Positions 1 to 6,265 of a stretch of 13,196 bases of DNA are shown piece after piece. Below the pieces are notes generated by a model. That model saw only the letters and a list, made by a program, of their open reading frames with translations. It searched no databases and was not told the DNA's origin. Where the stretch lies: contig JBOGXB010000055.1 of NCBI GenBank assembly GCA_050694215.1, positions 1-13,196 of the forward strand, given 5' to 3'. Position 1 is the first letter of the stretch. Every line of letters starts with the position of its first letter. Both the position numbers and the translations under genes were made by a program. Origin of the DNA: JBOGXB01 sp050694215. GTDB lineage: Bacteria; Actinomycetota; CADDZG01; WHSQ01.

Positions 1-485
1 TCGACCTACCTCCGGGCACCGGCGATGTCTCGATCTCGATTGCGCAGTTCTTGCCCGGAGCCTCGTTCGTGCTCGTAACGACCCCTCAGGCGGTTGCAGA
101 GAAGGTCGCGCAGCGAGCCGGCTTTATGGCCGAGAAGACGGGGCTTCAGGTTGCCGGCGTCATCGAGAACATGTCCTACTTCCGCGGCGACGACGGCAAG
201 GAGTACCGAATCTTTGGGGAAGGCGGCGGTGCCTCACTCGCTAACAGGCTGGGCGTTCCGCTCCTCGGGGAAGTCCCACTCGACCCAGCCACCCGTGAGC
301 ACGCCGACAGCGGCGCACCGATCGTGCTGCAAGAACCGGACTCGGAGGTGGCGCAGGCATTCGAGCGGACGGCCAAGGAGTTGGTCAACCTGCTGCCGCC
401 CAAGCCCAAACCGACCAAGCGAATCAGCCTGCCGCTGCTCAACCGGCCCGAGGACCGCGAGCACGCTCACGCACACTCACACTGA
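1..485 (+). CDS. mrp: Mrp/ApbC (NBP35-like) P-loop ATPase, 3' fragment
   Basis: C-terminal 160 residues of a Mrp/ApbC ATPase; the reading frame is open from base 3 and the gene begins outside the window. Members of this family act as Fe-S cluster carrier or assembly ATPases in the cytosol. The visible part starts at the family motif DLPPGTGDV, followed by Q-rich and TTPQAVA segments, then IENMSYF and IFGEGGG, and PLLGEVPLDP near the end. Many Mrp proteins have a CxxC just after ENMS that bridges a cluster; here that stretch reads RGDDGKEY with no cysteine. I recall the same loss in actinobacterial Mrp proteins, so it may be a lineage trait. The tail is basic and ends in a His-rich run (EHAHAHSH), a plausible metal-binding extension. 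It lies 74 bp upstream of deoC on the same strand, with an inverted repeat between them. A link to nucleoside catabolism is not apparent. Confidence 0.88.
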   Translation, partial: DLPPGTGDVSISIAQFLPGASFVLVTTPQAVAEKVAQRAGFMAEKTGLQVAGVIENMSYFRGDDGKEYRIFGEGGGASLANRLGVPLLGEVPLDPATREHADSGAPIVLQEPDSEVAQAFERTAKELVNLLPPKPKPTKRISLPLLNRPEDREHAHAHSH

Positions 486-488
486 CGT

Positions 489-533
489 TTTGAGTGCGAT
501 TGGCCGCGATAATTCACGTCTCTCGCACTCAAA
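489..533. repeat. Perfect 11-bp inverted repeat between mrp and deoC
   Basis: TTTGAGTGCGA (489-499) and TCGCACTCAAA (523-533) are exact reverse complements separated by 23 bases; arm centres are 34 bp apart, about three helical turns. The arms flank an AT-rich GATAAT. It could be an operator with two half-sites around the deoC promoter, or a long-loop hairpin ending mrp transcription. There is no T-run after the 3' arm, which favours the operator reading. No second copy of the arm was noticed elsewhere in the window. Confidence 0.6.
508..513 (+). promoter_or_regulatory. Possible -10 box for the deoC operon
   Basis: GATAAT matches five of six bases of TATAAT in a GC-rich surrounding and sits between the two arms of the inverted repeat. 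It would place a start site near 520 and a roughly 40-base leader before deoC. No convincing -35 box lies at 16-18 bp spacing, so the assignment is tentative. Confidence 0.3.
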
Positions 534-546
534 GCTGAAAGTAGCG

Positions 547-553
547 AAAGGAG
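547..553 (+). promoter_or_regulatory. Ribosome binding site of deoC
   Basis: AAAGGAG ends six bases before the ATG at 560. It is the strongest Shine-Dalgarno on the plus strand here and fixes the deoC start. Confidence 0.75.
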
Positions 554-559
554 CCGTCG

Positions 560-1480
560 ATGGCGACGGTTGAGGGTCTTGGACTCGAGATCGTGGACCG
601 CATCGACGGCGCGGTGGATCAGGTGGGGGCCGAGGAGCGGGCGGCGTCACTAGCGCGACGGTCGATAAAGAAGGACTCCAAGCGGTGGGCGCTCGATCTG
701 GCGATCCGTTGCTGCGACCTCACGACGCTCGAGGGCTCAGATTCACCCGGCAAGGTGCGCCAGCTCGCGTCCAAGGCGATGCGGCCGGCTCCCGCCGATC
801 CCTCGATCCCTCACGTGGCCGCGCTGTGCGTGTATCCGAACCTCGTTCCCATCGCGGTTGAGGCAGTGCGCGGGTCGGGAGTGAAGGTCGCATCTGTGGC
901 CACTGGTTTTCCCTCCGGGCAGGTACCGCTGGAGCTGCGCCTGGCGGAGATCGAACGAGCGGTCGAGGCGGGCGCAGACGAGATCGACATCGTCATTAGC
1001 CGGGGCCTGTTCCTCGCGGGCGACGAGCGCTCCGTCCTCGAGGAGGTGGCTGCGTCCAAGAAGGCTGCGGGAGAGGCTCACGTGAAGGCAATCCTCGAGA
1101 CGGGAGAGCTCGGTTCTTACGACCGTATCCGGCGCGCTTCTCTGGTGGCCATGGCCGCAGGCGCGGACGTGATCAAGACCTCGACGGGCAAGATCTCGCC
1201 GGCCTCGACCCTGCCTGTGGCGCTGGTCATGGCCGAGGCGATCCGAGACTTCGAGGACTACGGGGGCCGCGCGGTGGGACTCAAGGTCGCCGGTGGGATC
1301 CGCACGGCAAAGGACGCGATTCGCTACCTAGTGATCGTGCACGAGACCCTCGGTGACGCGTGGCTGACTCCAGATCGTTTTCGTATCGGTGCCTCGTCGC
1401 TGCTGAACGACCTATTGATGCAGATCGACTCCCAGCGCAATGGCTTCTATTCCGATCCCGACCGGTACACACTTGATTGA
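560..1480 (+). CDS. deoC: Deoxyribose-phosphate aldolase
   Basis: 306-residue DeoC/DERA class I aldolase. It cleaves 2-deoxy-D-ribose-5-phosphate to acetaldehyde and glyceraldehyde-3-phosphate, the last step of deoxynucleoside catabolism. The Schiff-base lysine is K206 in VIKTSTG, the second active-site lysine is K242 in GLKVAGGIR, and the proton-relay aspartate is D143 in EIDIVI. DLTTLEG at 53-59 and RIGASSLLNDL at 276-286 are further family motifs. At over 300 residues, with a ~45-residue N-terminal extension, it resembles the longer human-DERA-like form rather than the ~250-residue short bacterial form. Start chosen from the AAAGGAG ribosome site. Its stop overlaps the start of the following ALDH gene (TTGATGG), so the two are probably translationally coupled; the ALDH is well placed to remove the acetaldehyde product. 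Confidence 0.97.
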   Translation: MATVEGLGLEIVDRIDGAVDQVGAEERAASLARRSIKKDSKRWALDLAIRCCDLTTLEGSDSPGKVRQLASKAMRPAPADPSIPHVAALCVYPNLVPIAVEAVRGSGVKVASVATGFPSGQVPLELRLAEIERAVEAGADEIDIVISRGLFLAGDERSVLEEVAASKKAAGEAHVKAILETGELGSYDRIRRASLVAMAAGADVIKTSTGKISPASTLPVALVMAEAIRDFEDYGGRAVGLKVAGGIRTAKDAIRYLVIVHETLGDAWLTPDRFRIGASSLLNDLLMQIDSQRNGFYSDPDRYTLD

Positions 1481-2931
1481 TGGCCATGGGTAGATGGACG
1501 TACGCGCCGTCGCCTGAGTCGACCGACATCGCATCGGTCAGAGATACCTACGGCCTGTTCATCGGGGGCGAGTTCGTCGAGCCTCTCTCCGGTGAGTACC
1601 TCAAGACGATCAACCCTGCGACGGAGGAGGTCTTGTCGGCCATACCGATCGCAGGAGATCAAGATATCGATCGCGCCGTGGGAGCAGCGCGCAAGGCGTT
1701 CGCGAAGTGGTCGAGGCTCGCTCCGTCACAGCGCGCCAAGTACTTGTTCCGCATAGCGCGCGTGATCCAGGAACGCAGTCGCGAGCTTGCGGTTCTTGAG
1801 TCGATGAACGGCGGCAAGCCGATCAAGGAAAGCCGCGACGTCGATGTTCCTCTGGTCGCGGCGCACTTCTTCTATCACGCAGGGTGGGCGGACAAGCTCG
1901 AGTACGCCTTCCCGGGTCACAAGGCCAAGCCGCTGGGCGTCGCGGGTCAGATCATCCCGTGGAACTTCCCGCTACTCATGCTGGCGTGGAAGATCGCGCC
2001 TGCACTTGCGACCGGGAATGCCGTCGTCCTCAAGCCGGCCGAGACCACTCCGCTCACCGCGCTCACCTTCGCCGAGATCTGCCGGCAGGTCGATCTGCCT
2101 CCGGGCGTGGTCAACATCGTGACTGGTGCGGGGGCAACGGGGGCTGCACTCGTCCGTCACCTAGATGTCGACAAAGTGGCGTTCACTGGCTCGACGGAGG
2201 TCGGTAAGGAGATCCAGAAGGCGATCGCCGGAACCTCCAAGAAGCTGACGCTCGAGCTGGGAGGCAAGGCCGCGAACGTCATCTTCGAGGACGCGCCGCT
2301 GGATCAGGCCGTAGAGGGCATCGTCAACGGCATCTTCTTCAACCAGGGTCATGTTTGCTGCGCAGGGTCGCGCCTCCTCGTTCAGGAATCGGTTGCCGAT
2401 CGGCTTGTCGACAAGTTGAAGCGGCGACTGTCGACGTTGCGGCTCGGGGATCCACTGGACAAGAACACGGACATCGGCGCGATCAACTCTCGCGACCAGC
2501 TCGACAAGATCAAACGACTGGTCGGCGTCGGGGTCGAGGAGGGGGCGGAGCTGTATCAGGCGGAGTGCGACATCCCCGAGCGCGGCTTCTGGTTCCCACC
2601 CACCGTGTTCACGGGCGTGTCCCAATCGCATCGCATCGCGCAGGAGGAGATCTTCGGTCCAGTGCTTTCGGTAATGACTTTCCGAACTCCCGAGGAGGCA
2701 GTAGAGAAGGCAAACAACACCCCCTTCGGCTTGTCCGCCGGTGTGTGGACCGAGAAGGGGTCCCGCATCCTGTGGATGGCCGATCGGCTGCGCGCCGGGG
2801 TCGTGTGGGCGAACACGTTCAACCGGTTCGATCCGGGGAGCCCCTTCGGCGGCTACAAGGAGTCCGGTTTCGGGCGAGAAGGGGGCCGGCACGGCCTCGA
2901 GTCCTACGTCTCGCTGGAGCCCTCGAGATGA
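1480..2931 (+). CDS. Aldehyde dehydrogenase, catalytic (ALDH16-like N-terminal domain)
   Basis: 483-residue complete NAD(P)-dependent ALDH. All catalytic parts are present: N162 in PWNFP, cofactor lysine K185 in LKPAE, general base E259 in LELGGK, nucleophile C293 in NQGHVCCAGSR, and E390 in EEIFGPV. The gene overlaps deoC by one base (TGATG); a TTG at 1477 and an ATG at 1486 are alternative starts, and no good Shine-Dalgarno is seen, which fits coupled translation. The neighbouring DeoC makes acetaldehyde, so oxidation of acetaldehyde to acetate is the simplest role; substrate specificity cannot be read directly. The next gene encodes a truncated ALDH-like protein in an ATGA overlap. This pairing of a full ALDH with a catalytically dead ALDH domain is the architecture of ALDH16, here on two polypeptides. 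Confidence 0.93.
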   Translation: MAMGRWTYAPSPESTDIASVRDTYGLFIGGEFVEPLSGEYLKTINPATEEVLSAIPIAGDQDIDRAVGAARKAFAKWSRLAPSQRAKYLFRIARVIQERSRELAVLESMNGGKPIKESRDVDVPLVAAHFFYHAGWADKLEYAFPGHKAKPLGVAGQIIPWNFPLLMLAWKIAPALATGNAVVLKPAETTPLTALTFAEICRQVDLPPGVVNIVTGAGATGAALVRHLDVDKVAFTGSTEVGKEIQKAIAGTSKKLTLELGGKAANVIFEDAPLDQAVEGIVNGIFFNQGHVCCAGSRLLVQESVADRLVDKLKRRLSTLRLGDPLDKNTDIGAINSRDQLDKIKRLVGVGVEEGAELYQAECDIPERGFWFPPTVFTGVSQSHRIAQEEIFGPVLSVMTFRTPEEAVEKANNTPFGLSAGVWTEKGSRILWMADRLRAGVVWANTFNRFDPGSPFGGYKESGFGREGGRHGLESYVSLEPSR

Positions 2932-3764
2932 GCAGCCGGCTCGACGTCCGCAAGACTTACAAGTTGTTCATCGACGGCGCATTCCCTCGCTCGGAGTCGG
3001 GTCGCTCCTACGAAGTGACCTCTGCGGATGGAGCGTTCCTCGCCAACGCCGTTCGAGCATCGCGTAAGGACGTGCGCGATGCGGTCGTGGCGGCACGCAA
3101 AGCGTGGCCGAAGTGGGCGAGCCTCACCGCATACAACCGCGGTCAGATCCTCTACAGGGTGGCGGAGATCATGGAGAGCCGCCGAGCCGAGCTGATCGAC
3201 GAGGTCTCCAGAGCCGAAGGAAAGCGTGGAGCCGCCGCTCAAGTGGACCGGGCGATCGACGCGTGGGTCTGGTACGCGGGCTGGACCGACAAACTGGCTC
3301 AGGTCACGGGTGGGCTGAACCAGGTGGCCGGCCCCTACTTCAACATCACCGCGCCGGAGCCGACCGGCGTCGTCGGGCTGATCGCACCGGCGAAGCCCTC
3401 TCTGGAAGGCCTCGTCTCCCGCCTCGCTCCCATCCTGTGCGGCGGTAACTCCGTCGTGACGCTGGCGTCGGAAGCTCTTCCTCTCCCAGCCGTCGCCCTG
3501 GCGGAATGCCTCTCGACTTCCGACGTCCCTCCAGGGATCGTGAACATCCTGACCGGCCATCACTGGGAGCTTGGGCCAGTGGTCGCGGCCCACATGGACA
3601 TCGACGCGCTCGACGTCACGGGCGTCGTGGACGACGCTCGCGACGAGATCGAGATCGCGGCTGCCAATAACGTGAAGCGCGTCGTGCGCGCCAAGCAGCC
3701 GAGTCCGTATGAGGTGACCGCCTTCATGGAGATGAAGACGGTATGGCACCCAAAGGGAGCCTGA
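2928..3764 (+). CDS. Truncated ALDH-like pseudoenzyme (ALDH16-like C-terminal domain)
   Basis: 278-residue protein homologous to the N-terminal, NAD-binding-fold half of ALDHs. It matches the preceding ALDH from the start (TYKLFIDGAF, AARKAWPKWA, WYAGWTDKL, PTGVVGLIAP, PPGIVNILTG) to about residue 232 and then diverges. Catalytic residues are gone: PWN is replaced by PAK (154-156), the cofactor lysine site reads TLASE, and the segments that would hold the general-base Glu and nucleophile Cys are absent. It is probably not a dehydrogenase on its own. It starts at an ATG overlapping the previous stop (ATGA), with GGAG about ten bases upstream; an open frame extends further 5' but lies inside the ALDH gene. 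The lengths, 483 plus 278, add up to about the size of ALDH16 (human ALDH16A1 is about 800 residues), so a partner or oligomerisation subunit is the likely role. It ends convergent with punA. A plain decayed duplicate is the alternative. Confidence 0.88.
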   Translation: MSSRLDVRKTYKLFIDGAFPRSESGRSYEVTSADGAFLANAVRASRKDVRDAVVAARKAWPKWASLTAYNRGQILYRVAEIMESRRAELIDEVSRAEGKRGAAAQVDRAIDAWVWYAGWTDKLAQVTGGLNQVAGPYFNITAPEPTGVVGLIAPAKPSLEGLVSRLAPILCGGNSVVTLASEALPLPAVALAECLSTSDVPPGIVNILTGHHWELGPVVAAHMDIDALDVTGVVDDARDEIEIAAANNVKRVVRAKQPSPYEVTAFMEMKTVWHPKGA

Positions 3765-3766
3765 CC

Positions 3767-3820
3767 CCGTTCTTTCTAAACCTGGGTACCGAAAAGGCGG
3801 GTATTTAACGGAGAGAACGG
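3767..3820. terminator. Possible bidirectional terminator between convergent genes
   Basis: CCGTTCTTTC (3767-3776) pairs with GAGAGAACGG (3811-3820) at 10 of 10 positions if one G-U is allowed. A weaker inner pairing of TACC (3787-3790) with GGTA (3800-3803) also exists. The element covers the 40-bp gap between the ALDH-like gene and punA and the last bases of punA. No strong T-run follows either arm, so a factor-independent terminator is only possible. Confidence 0.35.
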
Positions 3821-4587
3821 ATTACGCCCGTGATGAGCTTGACCACGCGGTCGCCCGATTGCTTCGTGGCTTGGATGACCTCTTCGTGGCTCAGGGCCTC
3901 GTCGCGTAACCCCGCGGCCCGGTTCGAGACCGTTGATATGCCGAGGACCCGCCCGCCGAGGTAATGGGCGACGATCGCCTCCAGGACCGTCGACATCCCC
4001 ACCAGGTCGGCGCCGAGGCTCGCGAGCATCCTGACCTCCGCGGGGGTCTCGTAGGAAGGGCCCAGCACACCGGCGTACACGCCTTCCTTCAACTCGGGGT
4101 CAACGGAACGAGACAGCGAGCGGAGCTCTGGGCTGTAGATGTTCGACATGTCGGGGAAACGCGGCCCGGGACCATGATTGGGTCCGATCAACGGGTTCGT
4201 GCCGGTCAGGTTGATGTGATCGGAGATCAGGCAAGGTTCGCCGATCTCGAGGTCTGAGGAGATCCCGCCGGCAGCGTTCGTGAGGATGAACGTCCTGCAG
4301 CCCGCGTCGTGAGCCGCTCGGACCCAATGGGTGACTGTCTTCGCGTCGTGGCCCTCGTAGAGATGCGCGCGGCCGGCGAACACGAGGGTCGCGGCGCCTC
4401 CGATATCTCCCGAGTGGAGGGTCGCTTCGTGACCTTCGACTCGGGGGACAGGCATCCCCGTGATCTCCTTGTAGGGGACTGAGTTCTCGCCCACCAACCC
4501 TCCGGCAAGCTCGCTCCTTCCGGACCCGAGCATGACCGCGACGTCGTGATGTCTCCGGCCGGTCGCGTCCTCGATCGAATGGGTCAA
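3805..4587 (-). CDS. punA: Purine nucleoside phosphorylase
   Basis: 260-residue trimeric-type (PNP/MTAP family) purine nucleoside phosphorylase, converting purine (deoxy)nucleosides plus phosphate to the base and (deoxy)ribose-1-phosphate. Recognisable sites, by comparison with human PNP: GSG phosphate loop at 21-23, H53, R73 and H75 in GRAHLYEGH, N104-A105 in TNAAGG, E180 in SYETPAEVRM, M198-S199 in GMST, and N222 in VSNRAAG. An Asn at that last position fits 6-oxopurine (inosine/guanosine) substrates rather than methylthioadenosine. The start is a TTG whose last two bases overlap the deoA stop (TTGA), supported by AAAGGA at 4595-4600, seven bases upstream. It is the last gene of the five-gene minus-strand operon. 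Confidence 0.95.
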   Translation of the reverse strand: MTHSIEDATGRRHHDVAVMLGSGRSELAGGLVGENSVPYKEITGMPVPRVEGHEATLHSGDIGGAATLVFAGRAHLYEGHDAKTVTHWVRAAHDAGCRTFILTNAAGGISSDLEIGEPCLISDHINLTGTNPLIGPNHGPGPRFPDMSNIYSPELRSLSRSVDPELKEGVYAGVLGPSYETPAEVRMLASLGADLVGMSTVLEAIVAHYLGGRVLGISTVSNRAAGLRDEALSHEEVIQATKQSGDRVVKLITGVIRSLR

Positions 4588-5855
4588 GGCCGGATCCTTT
4601 CGAGGATCATTTTCTGCGGTTGCAGTGGCTCGCCCTCGATCTCGAAGGCGCCCTCGAGCGCGGTCAACGCGGCGTCGAATCGAACCGAGTCGTCGGCGTG
4701 CAGCTCGAGCAAGGTCTCGCCTTCACTCACCTCGTCGCCCGGCTTCGCGAGGCAGACCACCCCGGCCCCCGCGCTCACGGGATCCTCTTTTCGAGATCTG
4801 CCCGCCCCCAGCTTCCACGCGGCGATACCTACGGCTCGGGCATCGAGCCGGGTGACGTAGCCGCTCGCGGGGGCGTCCACGGTCCGCCGCTCGGGAGCCT
4901 CGGGGATCGGAGCGTCGGCGTTCCCCCCCTGCGCGGCGACCATCTGTCGGAACTTGTCGAGCGCGCTTCCGTTTTCGATCGCCCCCGCGGGGTCCGCATC
5001 GGCTCCGGCGAGATCGAGCATCTCGCGCGCGAGCTCGAGCGTTAGCTCCATCAGATCTTCCGGTCCCCCACCTTCGAGCGCCTGCACCGCCTCCGTGACC
5101 TCGAGCCCGTTGCCGGCCGCTCTCCCGAGAGGTGAATCCATGTTCGTGAGAAGAGCGGAAGTCTTCACCCCATGTGCGTTGCCGAGCTCCACCATCGTCT
5201 CTGCTAGCTCCCGCGCCGCATCGATGTCGGGCAGGAACGCGCCCGAGCCGACCTTTACGTCGAGCACGAGAGCCGAGGTGCCTTCGGCGATCTTCTTGGA
5301 CATGATCGAGGACGCAATGAGAGGTATGGATTCGACGGTTCCGGTCACGTCGCGCAAGGCATAGAGCTTGCGATCGGCGGGAGCGAGTCCCGAGCCCGCC
5401 GAGCAGATCACACACCCAACCTTGCGAAGGTTCTCGACCATCTCGTCGGAGCTGATATCGACTCGAAACCCTGGTATGGCTTCGAGCTTGTCCAGCGTGC
5501 CTCCGGTGTGGCCGAGCCCTCTCCCGGAGAGCATGGGATCGGCGACTCCACAAGCGGCAACCACGGGCGCCAGGATCAAGGACACCTTGTCTCCCACCCC
5601 TCCCGTCGAGTGCTTGTCCACGGTGGGCACGTCTACCGAAGAGAGATCCAGTCTTTCGCCCGACTCGATCATCTCCTGAGCCCACTTGTTGAGCTCGTCG
5701 CGCTCCATGCCGCGCCACACGATGGCCATCAGAAGCGCCGAGGCCTGCTCGTCGGGGATATCGCCCTTCGTGTAGCAGCGTATGAACCACTCGATCTGAT
5801 CGTCGGTGAGGCGGCCTCCGTCCCGTTTCGTGCGAATGACGTCGATCGCGTCCAT
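4584..5855 (-). CDS. deoA: Thymidine / pyrimidine-nucleoside phosphorylase
   Basis: 423-residue class II nucleoside phosphorylase (anthranilate phosphoribosyltransferase-like fold), splitting thymidine, deoxyuridine and perhaps uridine to base and pentose-1-phosphate. It has the phosphate-site motif KHSTGGVGDK (81-90), the family signature SGRGLGHTGGTLDKLE (110-125), and the pyrimidine-binding trio R168 (ALRDVTGT), S183 and K187 (SSIMSKK). The C-terminal alpha/beta domain is present and the length is typical. Start is uncertain: ATG at 5855 overlaps the cdd stop by one base, while TTG at 5858 sits ten bases from an AGGGGAG (5869-5875). DeoA and the Bacillus-type Pdp with wider specificity cannot be separated with confidence. 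It follows cdd, which supplies uridine and deoxyuridine. Confidence 0.95.
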   Translation of the reverse strand: MDAIDVIRTKRDGGRLTDDQIEWFIRCYTKGDIPDEQASALLMAIVWRGMERDELNKWAQEMIESGERLDLSSVDVPTVDKHSTGGVGDKVSLILAPVVAACGVADPMLSGRGLGHTGGTLDKLEAIPGFRVDISSDEMVENLRKVGCVICSAGSGLAPADRKLYALRDVTGTVESIPLIASSIMSKKIAEGTSALVLDVKVGSGAFLPDIDAARELAETMVELGNAHGVKTSALLTNMDSPLGRAAGNGLEVTEAVQALEGGGPEDLMELTLELAREMLDLAGADADPAGAIENGSALDKFRQMVAAQGGNADAPIPEAPERRTVDAPASGYVTRLDARAVGIAAWKLGAGRSRKEDPVSAGAGVVCLAKPGDEVSEGETLLELHADDSVRFDAALTALEGAFEIEGEPLQPQKMILERIRP

Positions 5856-6265
5856 CAACTACCGTCCGCTCCCCTCGCCGCGAGGTCATCGGGACCGAAT
5901 GATTCCGGCAGGAGCTCCCCAAGGCGTCGCGCCTCGGGCTGGGCGTCCACGAGCAGGTCTTTCCCACCGACCTCGTAGAGAAGTTGACGGCACCTGCCGC
6001 ACGGCATCAGCGTCGACCCGTCCGCGTGCCGGCATGACAGAGCGACGAGCCTGCCTCCACCGGTGTTGAAGAGGTTCGATACAAGCCCACACTCCGCACA
6101 CAGTGACAGCCCGTAGGACGCGTTCTCTACGTTGCATCCGGTGACGATGCGGCCGGTATCCGTTAGTGCCGCCGCGCCGACACTGAACCTGGAGTAAGGC
6201 GCGTAGGAGCGGTTGGTAGCGTCGAGCGCCTCTTCCCTCAAGCGGTCCCAGTCGACTGTTTTCAC
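5855..6265 (-). CDS. cdd: Cytidine deaminase
   Basis: 136-residue homotetrameric-type cytidine deaminase, converting cytidine and deoxycytidine to uridine and deoxyuridine. The zinc site is complete: C56 with catalytic E58 in CAE, and C89 and C92 in PCGRC. Substrate-binding N45 and E47 lie in NVENAS, and YSRFSVGAA at 24-32 is the usual N-terminal signature. The start is a GTG overlapping the upstream stop by four bases (GTGA), with a strong GGAGG at 6272-6276 six bases away. A longer open frame upstream is only a shadow of the neighbouring gene. Its position ahead of deoA matches deamination followed by phosphorolysis. The C-terminus has a short acidic, Ala-rich extension. Confidence 0.96.
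   Translation of the reverse strand: MKTVDWDRLREEALDATNRSYAPYSRFSVGAAALTDTGRIVTGCNVENASYGLSLCAECGLVSNLFNTGGGRLVALSCRHADGSTLMPCGRCRQLLYEVGGKDLLVDAQPEARRLGELLPESFGPDDLAARGADGS

Noticed and set aside
2355..2927. 5' extension of the truncated ALDH-like protein
   Set aside because: The frame is open but lies inside the catalytic ALDH gene and has no ALDH similarity; the ATGA start at 2928 begins exactly where homology starts.
2921..2935. Programmed frameshift joining the two ALDH genes
   Set aside because: No slippery heptamer is visible, and the ATGA overlap is a normal coupling arrangement used at other junctions here.
2161..3749. Two minus-strand open frames (243 and 281 residues) opposite the ALDH genes
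   Set aside because: The plus-strand genes carry clear family motifs; the antisense frames carry none and overlap them completely.
4723..5967. 414-residue minus-strand open frame in another frame over deoA
   Set aside because: Arg-rich frame-shadow; deoA in the true frame has full phosphorylase motifs.
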